Source: an uncultured Clostridia bacterium | GTDB taxonomy: Bacteria > Bacillota > Clostridia > Oscillospirales > Acutalibacteraceae | Direction: 5' to 3' | Assembly (NCBI GenBank): GCA_945926705.1 | Contig: CAMEMA010000059.1 | Span: 1-6,382, forward strand | Length of the DNA: 6,382 nt | Part shown: piece by piece, positions 1-5,550 of the stretch | Position numbering within the stretch: the first letter of the stretch is position 1 | Layout: each line of letters opens with the position of its first letter | Made by a program: the position numbers and the translations under genes | Notes under the pieces: model-generated | The model's input: only the letters and a program-made list of their open reading frames with translations | What the model was told of the DNA's origin: nothing | Databases searched by the model: none

Positions 1-486
1 ATGGACTATCCCGGAGGAATTGCGTTGGATAAAACAGCCCAAAACGGCAATCCTGATAGTTTTAAACTTCCAACACCTTTAAAAGAAGAAAATACATATG
101 ATTTTAGTTTTTCCGGAATTAAAACGGCTATGATGAATATAATAAACAGCTTAACTCAAAAAGGAGAAAAGTTACCTGTAGAGGATTTGTCTGCTTCCTT
201 TAGAAAATCGGTGGTAGATTGTTTGGTAACAAACTTTATAAGAGCAGCACGTGATAAAAATTACTCAGTACTATCCATAGCAGGAGGAGTTTCAGCCAAT
301 TCTCTTCTGAGAAAAAACTTGGAATCGGAATGTAAAAAAAGAAATTTTAAATTCTTTAAACCTGATTTGAAATACTGCGGAGACAACGCTGCAATGGTCG
401 GTTCACAAGGTTACTATGAATTTTTAAATGGAACTCGTGCAGATTTTAAACTCAATGCGAAAGCAAGTCAGCCTTTAGAAACATAG
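1..486 (+). CDS. tsaD: tRNA N6-adenosine threonylcarbamoyltransferase TsaD, C-terminal part (5' end cut by window)
   Basis: This is the C-terminal 161 residues of TsaD, the cytoplasmic enzyme that, with TsaB and TsaE, transfers the threonylcarbamoyl group from TsaC's product to A37 of ANN-decoding tRNAs (t6A). Family motifs seen in order are DYPGG (residues 2-6 of the fragment), DFSFSGIKT (34-42), the nucleotide-binding IAGGVSANS (93-101) and YCGDNAAM (125-132), whose Asp is the family's C-terminal metal ligand. The family is usually about 335-345 residues, so roughly half is missing upstream, including the HxxxH metal site. The ATG at base 1 is an internal Met, not the start: it sits just before the conserved YPGG, and no ribosome binding site can be seen. 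The gene ends with TAG 16 bases before a hairpin terminator. The reading frame is intact as far as visible. Confidence 0.95.
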   Translation: MDYPGGIALDKTAQNGNPDSFKLPTPLKEENTYDFSFSGIKTAMMNIINSLTQKGEKLPVEDLSASFRKSVVDCLVTNFIRAARDKNYSVLSIAGGVSANSLLRKNLESECKKRNFKFFKPDLKYCGDNAAMVGSQGYYEFLNGTRADFKLNAKASQPLET

Positions 487-501
487 TTTTCAATATAAAA
501 T

Positions 502-535
502 CCCATTCTTATTTTAAAGAATGGGTCAAGTTTTT
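502..535. terminator. Probable bidirectional intrinsic terminator between tsaD and the convergent gene
   Basis: A perfect 9-bp stem, CCCATTCTT (502-510) with AAGAATGGG (517-525), closes a 6-base loop. On the + strand five T's follow at 531-535 after a short gap. On the - strand the hairpin is followed by ATTTTAT. It lies 16 bases after the tsaD stop and just beyond the stop of the convergent gene at 540, so it can end both transcripts. The stem is clear; two-way use is inferred from position. Confidence 0.8.
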
Positions 536-539
536 ATGT

Positions 540-1037
540 TTATGTTTTAGTTATTTCATTTAATTTTTGTTGCAATGTCTCTTGTAGTGTTTCTGATACA
601 GATGTATAATGTATGTTTAAATTTATTTTATCTTCTTGGTATTCTTTAGAATTTAATTTTTTAGAATTTATGAGAGAAACTATTTGTCTAGGTGGTTTTA
701 AATCATTAATAATTTGGTTTATTTTGTCATCTAAACTTTTTCGACAAGTTTGTAACTCGCTGGGTATTTTAGATTTTTTAAATATATTATCAAATTCTTG
801 AAAACTCAATTTTAATTTTTCTGCCCATTTTCTAGAATTAAACGATAATTTCAATTTAATTCCAGACATTCTTTCGGCTATTGTTAACCATAATTCATAG
901 CAATATTTAAGACCAGATGGTGGTGCTTTATTAACTATTAAATAGTCGTCAATAAATTTGAGATTTGATGCTATTATTGCATAAAATGTAGAAATAAGCT
1001 TTGCGATTTTAGTTTTATACTTATACTCATATGACAT
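540..1037 (-). CDS. Hypothetical protein, 165 residues, unknown function
   Basis: I do not recognise this protein. It is 165 residues, Lys/Ile/Leu-rich and mostly helical in character, with no signal peptide or clear membrane segment. Near the N-terminus it has an aromatic stretch (YCYELWLTIAERM, about residues 45-57). The second half is charged (SLDDKINQIINDL region) and could form helical hairpins. No catalytic or metal motif is evident. The start is well supported: AAGGAG on the - strand (bases 1048-1053) lies 10 bases before the ATG, and a good promoter lies just upstream. It is a single-gene unit converging on tsaD, with a shared hairpin at its 3' end. Its A/T-rich codons and solitary placement would fit an accessory gene, but this is inference. 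It is probably expressed and real given the promoter, ribosome binding site and intact frame. Confidence 0.75.
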   Translation of the reverse strand: MSYEYKYKTKIAKLISTFYAIIASNLKFIDDYLIVNKAPPSGLKYCYELWLTIAERMSGIKLKLSFNSRKWAEKLKLSFQEFDNIFKKSKIPSELQTCRKSLDDKINQIINDLKPPRQIVSLINSKKLNSKEYQEDKINLNIHYTSVSETLQETLQQKLNEITKT

Positions 1038-1076
1038 AAAATTCTCACTCCTTATTAAATTTTAGATATAATAGGT

Positions 1077-1105
1077 ATTATACATAAAAACAAATAAAAT
1101 ATCAA
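1077..1105 (-). promoter_or_regulatory. Sigma-A type promoter for the 540-1037 gene
   Basis: Read on the - strand, TTGATA (1100-1105) and TATAAT (1077-1082) are separated by exactly 17 bases. The -10 is perfect and the -35 matches 5 of 6. It lies about 40 bases before the ATG, giving a short leader that contains the AAGGAG site. Confidence 0.8.
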
Positions 1106-1395
1106 GTTTTTTAAAAATATAATATATAAATATTTTGGGATTGAAACTTTCAACAGCTTTATCGGGTTTAGAAAATTTATATTTTAAATTTTTTGATTAG
1201 TCACTTATAGTTTTTACACATACAATTTCATACATCTAAATTTATTCCGTTTTGATTTACCCAATATCTAGCGATACCTGAAAATCTCATTAAATAAACT
1301 CTTTATGTAAGTCCGTCAAATTTTATTTGTTCCTAATCACAACCTTGCTCTTTATTTTTACATACCTGAATATAAACACTTTATTTCTGCATAAA
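1106..1395. other. Gene-poor stretch, possible decayed reading frame on the - strand
   Basis: No intact gene is visible here. On the - strand one frame from about 1368 down to 1228 reads like protein but carries in-frame stops, including TAA at 1303-1305. Its last open part (ATG at 1290, TGA at 1228-1230) encodes 20 residues containing RFSGIARYW. It has no ribosome binding site and matches no family I can name. The rest, 1106-1227, is A/T-rich and featureless. It could be a gene remnant or chance. Confidence 0.3.
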
Positions 1396-1429
1396 AAGAA
1401 CCCTCTAGCTTTTGGCAAAAAGGGTTCTT
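1396..1429 (-). terminator. Intrinsic terminator of the double-glycine peptide gene
   Basis: On the - strand a perfect 9-bp stem, AAGAACCCT (1429-1421) and AGGGTTCTT (1404-1396), encloses a 16-base loop and runs straight into a T-run (TTCTTTTTAT). It begins 7 bases after the TGA of the peptide gene. Spacing and strand fit termination of that gene only. Confidence 0.85.
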
Positions 1430-1435
1430 CATATT

Positions 1436-1723
1436 TCATATATTTTTTATTTGTTTCTGGCAACGCGTAACAACTGAATCCTCCGAGACAGCCTCAGCCC
1501 ATTTGCAGTTATCACAAATGTCTAAATTTACACCATTATTTAAAGGTTTAAACATACCACAGTTACATCTAGTGGTACGGCTTGTCTGGACGAGATTGTT
1601 ATTGACATTCTCAACAACATTAGCACCGCCGCTTACATATTCAAGATCTTCGATTTCGGATATTTTAGAAACTTCGTCTTCAAACTCACCTTTTCCGATT
1701 TTTGATAATTCAAATTCGTCCAT
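1436..1723 (-). CDS. Double-glycine-leader peptide precursor (putative bacteriocin or secreted signal peptide)
   Basis: This small protein of 95 residues appears to be a secreted peptide precursor. Residues 1-33 are acidic and end in LEYVSGG. That is the double-glycine pattern cut by C39-peptidase ABC transporters, and cleavage would fall after Gly33. The 62-residue remainder has five Cys in the pattern CxC (53, 55), CxxC (70, 73) and a lone Cys88, plus an Asn-rich stretch (VENVNNN). Disulfides, thioether modification or metal binding are all possible. The start is supported by AGAGGGGG (1731-1738), 7 bases before the ATG. It is a lone gene with its own terminator; no transporter, immunity or maturation gene is in the window, though spmB lies upstream on the same strand. 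Known from the family: such leaders occur in class II bacteriocins, other RiPPs and quorum peptides. Alternative: a small zinc-binding cytoplasmic protein whose SGG is coincidental. The gene is likely real; the class is moderately sure. Confidence 0.65.
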   Translation of the reverse strand: MDEFELSKIGKGEFEDEVSKISEIEDLEYVSGGANVVENVNNNLVQTSRTTRCNCGMFKPLNNGVNLDICDNCKWAEAVSEDSVVTRCQKQIKNI

Positions 1724-1808
1724 TCAGTAACCCCCTCTATCTCAATTTTTTTCATAATTTTAATAGTATTACAATATAAAAACTCCATCATACTAAAAAA
1801 TTATATCA

Positions 1809-1840
1809 CATATACTATCATATGAATCAAAAGTTGTCAA
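1809..1840 (-). promoter_or_regulatory. Candidate promoter with overlapping dyad, upstream of the double-glycine peptide gene
   Basis: On the - strand a perfect TTGACA (1835-1840) lies 17 bases from TAGTAT (1812-1817), a weak -10 matching 4 of 6. A small inverted repeat, CATAT (1809-1813) and ATATG (1820-1824), covers the -10 and could be an operator. The leader to the ATG would be about 80 bases. An alternative -10, TATAAT at 1800-1805, has no -35 at normal spacing. The elements are visible; function is inferred. Confidence 0.45.
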
Positions 1841-1993
1841 CAAAAACTATGTAAAAAGTTTTTTTTGTTCATAATAACTTGATTTGTTGATTTTTGTTAA
1901 TTTTAAGTGCTTTTATAATTGTAAATGTCCAATCGGTAATTTTTACCAATAAATTCTATATTAATGGTAGTACTAGACAAAACAAAAAATTAT

Positions 1994-2509
1994 TCAAAAA
2001 AGCTTAACAAGAATTGTCGAACATACTATCGCAACTAAATCTGTAACCAACGCACAAGCAACTGCATGACGCAATTTTTTTACTCCTATACAACCAAAAT
2101 AAACTGTAAGAGTATAAAACGTAGTTTCAGTGGACCCCATAATTACCGATGCAATTTTACCAATATCCGTATCTGTTCCGAAGTTTTTAAATATATTATC
2201 GAGTAAAGCAATCGAACCGCTTCCGGAAATCGGTTTCAATATTGCAAGCGGTATAATTTGAGCCGGAATCCCAATTATGTTTGAAATAGGTTCGGCAAAG
2301 TTGGCAAAAATATCGAGGGCGCCTGATGCTTTTATCATACTCACTGCCGTTATTAATCCAATCAACGATGGAGCTATCGAAAATGTCGAATTTATACCTT
2401 CTGAAGCTCCTTTTAGGAAAACATCAAACACCGAAACTTTTTTTAAAATTCCTAAAATCACAGTTATCGCTAAAACTACAGGTATTACATAAAATCCGAA
2501 ATTACTCAT
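1994..2509 (-). CDS. spmB: Spore maturation protein B (SpmB)
   Basis: SpmB is an integral membrane protein of the nucleoside-recognition (Gate) family. With SpmA it is needed for proper dehydration of the spore core and heat resistance in Bacillus subtilis; the transported species is not established. The 171-residue product aligns from memory along its length with B. subtilis SpmB: a first membrane segment at about 5-21, GASEGI (34-39), SSGALD-like ASGALD (61-66), GIPAQIIPLAILKPISGSG (about 80-98) and GSTETTFYTLTVYFG (125-139), then a last hydrophobic segment. The length is normal for the family. Its ATG overlaps the end of spmA by 8 bases and its ribosome binding site is weak (CAGG), which suggests translational coupling to spmA. 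No convincing terminator follows; the small GGTAA/TTACC hairpin at 1935-1947 has no T-run. Confidence 0.95.
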   Translation of the reverse strand: MSNFGFYVIPVVLAITVILGILKKVSVFDVFLKGASEGINSTFSIAPSLIGLITAVSMIKASGALDIFANFAEPISNIIGIPAQIIPLAILKPISGSGSIALLDNIFKNFGTDTDIGKIASVIMGSTETTFYTLTVYFGCIGVKKLRHAVACALVTDLVAIVCSTILVKLF

Positions 2510-3089
2510 TATTATTACCTGCTTTTTCCATTAATTTGGTAATAGCCACACCAAAAACCAAAGCTATAATTGAAGTTAACCATAAAATTGGAAGAATATT
2601 GAGCGGATTTTCAGATCCGTTTTTCTGCCTTAAAGTACATAAGAAAGTAGGAACAAGCTGTAACGAAGCGGTATTAACAATAATAAACATTATCATGGAA
2701 TTAGTTGCATATTCAGAATTAAGATTAGATTTTTGCATCTCTTTCATAGCCTTTATACCAAAAGGAGTGGCGGCATTTCCAAGACCCAGCAAATTTGCGG
2801 TAATATTCATACATACCGCTTTAAATGCAGATTCGTTTAAACTTCCATTTCCGAATAAAAGTTTTATAAACGGAGAAAATATTTTTGATAAAAAATCAGT
2901 TATATGGGATTTTTCCGCAATTTTCATTATCCCGGTCCATAAAGCCATCATACCTAAAATAGAAATTATAAATTCTACAGATTCTGCGGCACCATTTAAA
3001 ACAGCATCCGATAGTTCTTTTATTCGCCCCGTTACAAACGACGAAATAACACTTATTACCATCAAAAATCCCCAAATATAATTCATCAT
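2502..3089 (-). CDS. spmA: Spore maturation protein A (SpmA)
   Basis: SpmA is the partner of SpmB, an inner membrane Gate-family protein involved in spore core dehydration. The 195-residue product matches B. subtilis SpmA in length and order: an N-terminal membrane segment beginning MMNYIW (the relative starts MVNIIW), LWTGIMKIAEKS (50-61), the hallmark GLGNAATPFGIKAM (102-115), and VNTASLQLVPT (138-148). The ATG at 3089 is chosen over the adjacent ATG at 3086 because it aligns with the relative's first Met. The ribosome binding site is poor (GGAAAG, 12 bases away). In B. subtilis the pair follows dacB in a mother-cell (sigma-E) operon; here there is no dacB upstream, only gene-free DNA. A mother-cell promoter is expected but I could not pick one out confidently. 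Confidence 0.95.
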   Translation of the reverse strand: MMNYIWGFLMVISVISSFVTGRIKELSDAVLNGAAESVEFIISILGMMALWTGIMKIAEKSHITDFLSKIFSPFIKLLFGNGSLNESAFKAVCMNITANLLGLGNAATPFGIKAMKEMQKSNLNSEYATNSMIMFIIVNTASLQLVPTFLCTLRQKNGSENPLNILPILWLTSIIALVFGVAITKLMEKAGNNNE

Positions 3090-3096
3090 AAAACAT

Positions 3097-3658
3097 TATC
3101 GCTTTCCAAAATATACTTTTATTTAATTAATGTGATATAACTTAAAAATATTACTGAATTTATTTTAAAATCAAAATTTTGAAAAATCAGTTTATATTCA
3201 AATCGTTTTTTCAATTAAAAAGACATTTTATGAATAGAATTTATAGCTTTAAAATTATAATAATTTATTAATTTATCACATATTATTTCACAAAATTTTA
3301 TCATATCTCCTTCTGCGTTAAAATATAAGAAACATATTTAAAGTGTAAAATATAAATTTTAGTTTTTAAAAATACAAAATTCGCCAAAAATATATAAATT
3401 TATTAATTTAAATAAACTTTATAATTTAAAAAAAAGACACTTGCAATAATGTTTAATTTATAATACAATTTAATACACATTCCTTTGTATATACACTCCT
3501 TTTAATAACGTAGTGAAGTTTAAATATTGATTTTGCTGTGTTTTGAAAGGGGATTTTATTTGTAGTTCAAAATTTATTGTCCCGGAATTGCCGGGAATTT
3601 TAATTGTCTAATTTTTATGTTATAAAATATAACATGTATATTATTAAAAATACATATA
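3097..3658. other. Gene-free A/T-rich spacer between divergent spmA and the AbrB-type gene
   Basis: No convincing gene is present. The DNA is extremely A/T-rich. It should contain the spmA promoter (- strand), but no unambiguous pair of boxes stands out. Three Shine-Dalgarno-like sites occur without good genes: AAGGAG on the - strand at 3306-3311, followed after only 2 bases by ATG and a 29-codon frame (3304-3215); AAAAGGAG on the - strand at 3496-3503 before a 25-codon frame (3480-3403); and GAAAGGGG on the + strand at 3545-3552, where the next TTG is followed at once by TAG. A GC-rich hairpin lies at 3580-3596. Confidence 0.5.
3580..3596 (+). other. Isolated GC-rich hairpin in the A/T-rich spacer
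   Basis: A 6-bp stem, TCCCGG (3580-3585) with CCGGGA (3591-3596), has a 5-base loop, followed on the + strand by ATTTTAATT. It could be a weak + strand terminator for an unseen small transcript, or a protein-binding dyad about 65 bases upstream of the next promoter. It stands out because its surroundings have almost no G or C. Confidence 0.35.
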
Positions 3659-3687
3659 TTGACAAAAAAGTATTAAAATAGTAAAAT
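3659..3687 (+). promoter_or_regulatory. Sigma-A promoter for the AbrB-type regulator
   Basis: A perfect TTGACA (3659-3664), a 17-base spacer and TAAAAT (3682-3687, 5 of 6) lie about 115 bases upstream of the regulator's start. The predicted transcript begins near 3694 and so carries a leader of about 105 bases. Confidence 0.8.
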
Positions 3688-3700
3688 TACAAAATATAGG

Positions 3701-3758
3701 TCGGCATTTACCGAGTATATGCGTTATTGTTTGCATTTACGCCAATAACTTGGTGCAA
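3701..3758 (+). promoter_or_regulatory. Folded 5' leader of the AbrB-type gene
   Basis: The leader holds several inverted repeats: TCGG (3701-3704) with CCGA (3711-3714), and a 7-bp pair GTTATTG (3723-3729) with CAATAAC (3743-3749). Competing short pairs are GCGT (3721-3724) with ACGC (3739-3742), and TTGCA (3731-3735) with TGCAA (3754-3758). The alternatives overlap, so two folds are possible. This may be an autoregulatory operator (known for AbrB-type genes) or an RNA element. It matches no riboswitch class that I recognise. Confidence 0.35.
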
Positions 3759-3785
3759 AGTTGACTTACAAAAAATTTTTATAAA

Positions 3786-3790
3786 AAGGA
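3786..3790 (+). promoter_or_regulatory. Ribosome binding site that decides the AbrB-type start
   Basis: AAGGA lies only 3 bases before the GTG at 3794 but 12 before the in-frame GTG at 3803. A 3-base gap is too short for initiation, so 3803 is favoured; the match of the resulting N-terminus, MKSTGIV, to the family agrees. Confidence 0.6.
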
Positions 3791-3802
3791 ACGGTGCTGA
3801 TT

Positions 3803-4048
3803 GTGAAATCAACAGGAATTGTAAGAAGAGTGGATGACTTAGGTAGGATTGTTCTCCCAATGGAACTCCGAAAAATTTTGGACATTGAGCCAAAAGATTC
3901 ACTGGAAATATTTATGGAAGGTGATAATGTAGTACTGAGAAAATACGAACCTCAGTGCATCTTTTGCGGACAAGCAGGCGATACAGAATCATTTAAAATG
4001 AAAAATGTCTGTAAAAACTGTGTAAAGGAAATATCTCAAATAGTATAA
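3803..4048 (+). CDS. AbrB/SpoVT-type transcriptional regulator with C-terminal four-cysteine module
   Basis: This is a small DNA-binding protein of 81 residues. Residues 1-48 form the AbrB swapped-hairpin domain, with the signature KSTGIVRRVDDLGRIVLP (2-19), the ELRKILDI segment and LEIFMEGDNVVLRKY (34-48), as in B. subtilis AbrB and SpoVT. These dimerise or tetramerise and act as transition-state or sporulation regulators. The C-terminus differs from AbrB: CIFC (52-55) and CKNC (70-73) make a likely zinc-binding ribbon, a layout I recall from clostridial AbrB-like proteins. The start is GTG; an upstream in-frame GTG at 3794 would add three residues but sits too close to the ribosome binding site. 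The gene has its own strong promoter and a folded leader. No terminator is seen before pgk, 123 bases downstream, so some read-through is possible. The targets are unknown; the neighbouring spmAB makes a sporulation link tempting but unproven. Confidence 0.9.
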   Translation: MKSTGIVRRVDDLGRIVLPMELRKILDIEPKDSLEIFMEGDNVVLRKYEPQCIFCGQAGDTESFKMKNVCKNCVKEISQIV

Positions 4049-4097
4049 AAAATTAAAAAGCTACCTTAAAGTCCAAATCGCAAAAATATTATATTAC

Positions 4098-4126
4098 TTG
4101 CAGTAAATTTAAAAATATTGTATAAT
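4098..4126 (+). promoter_or_regulatory. Sigma-A promoter for pgk
   Basis: A perfect TATAAT (4121-4126) lies 17 bases after TTGCAG (4098-4103, matching only the TTG half of the consensus). It is 45 bases upstream of the pgk ATG. The TTG at 4118, which would extend the pgk frame, falls on the edge of this -10 box and so could not be translated from this promoter. Confidence 0.65.
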
Positions 4127-4157
4127 ACATCCACATGTTTTAAAGTACTTAATTTAG

Positions 4158-4163
4158 AAAGGA
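4158..4163 (+). promoter_or_regulatory. Ribosome binding site fixing the pgk start
   Basis: AAAGGA is 8 bases before the ATG at 4172, ideal spacing. It supports this start over the upstream in-frame TTG at 4118. Confidence 0.75.
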
Positions 4164-4171
4164 TACTTTCA

Positions 4172-5365
4172 ATGAATTATCTAACTAAAAAAACTGTCAA
4201 GGATGTAGATATTAGTGGAAAAAGCGTGCTTTTAAGGTGCGATTTTAATGTACCGAAGGATAAACTCGGAAACATATCGGATCATAAAAGGATAGACGAA
4301 TCACTTAAGACAATAAGCTATCTTACTAACAATGGCGCTAAAGTTATTCTTTGTTCTCATATGGGAAAACCAAACGGTAAATATGATAAGAAACTTTCTT
4401 TAGCTCCGGTGGCTTCATATCTTTCTGAAGTATTAAAGAAAGACGTGAAATTTACCGGAGAAGTGTTAGGAGAAAACACCGAAAGAATAGTAAACTCTCT
4501 TCAACCCGGAGAAGTTTGCTTACTGGAAAATTTAAGATTTGATTCGGGTGAAGAAGAGAATAGTGAGGAATTTTCAAAAAAACTCGCTTCTCTTGCTCAA
4601 ATTTACGTAGATGACGCTTTTGGTACATGTCACCGCGCCCATTCTTCTACTGTCGGAGTTACGAAATATTTACCTTCTGTATGTGGATTTTTAATTGAAA
4701 AAGAAATAAATGCCATAAATAGAATTATAAATAATCCACAACGCCCTTTGGTAGCTATACTTGGAGGGGCTAAAGTTTCAGATAAAATAAACGTAATTGA
4801 TTTTTTACTGGATATAGTAGACATAATTATTGTGGGTGGAGGAATGTCCTACACGTTTATAAATGCATTGGGATATGCTGTAGGCGAATCTATATGTGAG
4901 ATCGATAAATTAAGCTTTGCAAAGGATATGATGGCTAAAGCACAAGAGAAGGACGTAAAATTTCTTTTGCCCCTTGACGCCGAAATAGCTGATAAATATA
5001 GTTCAAGCGCCAATCATAAGACAATAAATGCAGACAGTATACCCGAGGGATGGATGGGTTTAGATATAGGTCCAAAAACTGTGCGACTTTTTTCTGAAGT
5101 CATTTCGGATGCCGGTACGGTAATTTGGAATGGACCTATGGGAGTTTTCGAATGGAAAAATTATGAGTTCGGAACTCTCAGTATAGCCAAAGCACTTTCA
5201 GAGAGTAAAGCTGTATCCATAGTTGGAGGCGGAGATTCAGCTGCAGCTATAAATAAATTTGGTTTTGGCGATAAGGTAACACATGTTTCAACCGGAGGAG
5301 GAGCTTTTCTTGAGTTTTTAAAAGGAAAAGAATTACCCGGAATTGAAGCAATCGAAGATAAATAG
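4172..5365 (+). CDS. pgk: Phosphoglycerate kinase
   Basis: Pgk is the cytoplasmic glycolytic enzyme that moves phosphate from 1,3-bisphosphoglycerate to ADP, giving 3-phosphoglycerate and ATP, and runs in reverse in gluconeogenesis. The product is 397 residues, the normal bacterial length. The signatures seen are RCDFNVP (22-28) and the substrate-binding segment around SHMGKP (about 63-68) in the N-domain; ENLRFDSGEEEN; DDAFGTCHRAHSS; then GGAKVSDKI (from about 198), GGGMSYTFINA, IGPKT, WNGPMGVFEW (319-328) and the nucleotide-binding GGGDSAAAI (352-360), ending STGGGAFLEFLKGKELPGIEAI. The frame is complete and all core residues look present. The start is ATG with AAAGGA 8 bases upstream. It is a single-gene unit: gap is not upstream and tpi is not directly downstream, unlike the frequent gap-pgk-tpi order in Bacillota. 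A terminator follows. Confidence 0.98.
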   Translation: MNYLTKKTVKDVDISGKSVLLRCDFNVPKDKLGNISDHKRIDESLKTISYLTNNGAKVILCSHMGKPNGKYDKKLSLAPVASYLSEVLKKDVKFTGEVLGENTERIVNSLQPGEVCLLENLRFDSGEEENSEEFSKKLASLAQIYVDDAFGTCHRAHSSTVGVTKYLPSVCGFLIEKEINAINRIINNPQRPLVAILGGAKVSDKINVIDFLLDIVDIIIVGGGMSYTFINALGYAVGESICEIDKLSFAKDMMAKAQEKDVKFLLPLDAEIADKYSSSANHKTINADSIPEGWMGLDIGPKTVRLFSEVISDAGTVIWNGPMGVFEWKNYEFGTLSIAKALSESKAVSIVGGGDSAAAINKFGFGDKVTHVSTGGGAFLEFLKGKELPGIEAIEDK

Positions 5366-5372
5366 TTAAAAA

Positions 5373-5393
5373 ATAGATTTTTTAGAAATCTAT
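5373..5393 (+). other. A/T-rich stem-loop just after the pgk stop
   Basis: A perfect 8-bp stem, ATAGATTT (5373-5380) with AAATCTAT (5386-5393), has a 5-base loop and begins 7 bases after the TAG. It lacks a T-run, so it is not a terminator itself. It may stabilise the pgk mRNA 3' end or be chance. Confidence 0.4.
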
Positions 5394-5404
5394 GTAAAAA
5401 TAGT

Positions 5405-5431
5405 AAACTCGCTTTTTAAGGCGAGTTTTTT
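5405..5431 (+). terminator. Intrinsic terminator of pgk
   Basis: A perfect 8-bp stem, AAACTCGC (5405-5412) with GCGAGTTT (5421-5428), closes an 8-base loop that can pair further inside. T's run from 5426 to 5431. It starts 39 bases after the pgk stop and separates pgk from the next gene. Confidence 0.9.
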
Positions 5432-5483
5432 CTTGCAAAAATTTATTAAATTAAATATTTTATATTATTTTTATAAAAAACAC

Positions 5484-5512
5484 TTGACATTGTATATATA
5501 TGTATGTATAAT
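5484..5512 (+). promoter_or_regulatory. Perfect consensus sigma-A promoter for the 5551 gene
   Basis: TTGACA (5484-5489), 17 bases, TATAAT (5507-5512): both boxes and the spacing are consensus. The spacer and -10 include a strictly alternating pyrimidine-purine tract at 5491-5510. The transcript would begin near 5519, about 30 bases before the ATG. Strong constitutive expression, or a strong promoter held by a repressor, is expected. Confidence 0.9.
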
Positions 5513-5550
5513 TTATTATATTTCAGAATATAAATAAGGAGGTAAAAGTT

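Noticed and set aside
1..3. ATG at base 1 as a start of a short tsaD
   Set aside because: It sits directly before the conserved internal YPGG of TsaD, so it is an internal Met of a gene cut by the window edge.
1137..1147. GGGATTGAAAC, like the end of many type I CRISPR repeats
   Set aside because: It occurs once only; there is no second copy at repeat-spacer distance and no cas gene in the window.
1935..1947. GGTAA/TTACC hairpin as the spmB terminator
   Set aside because: The stem is only 5 bp, A/T-rich, and no T-run follows on the - strand.
2326..3081. Long open frame on the + strand opposite spmA and spmB
   Set aside because: It lies antisense to two clearly recognised genes, has no family-like sequence or ribosome binding site, and spans the spmA/spmB junction. 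It is a shadow.
3215..3304. 29-codon - strand frame after AAGGAG
   Set aside because: The gap between AAGGAG and ATG is only 2 bases, the composition is what random A/T-rich DNA gives, and no family resemblance is seen. Kept only as part of the spacer description.
3403..3480. 25-codon - strand frame near AAAAGGAG
   Set aside because: The ribosome binding site is 15 bases away and the sequence is low complexity; not supportable as a gene.
4118..4171. Upstream TTG start adding 18 residues to Pgk
   Set aside because: The TTG lies on the -10 box of the pgk promoter and lacks a ribosome binding site. The ATG at 4172 has AAAGGA at 8 bases and gives the normal family length.
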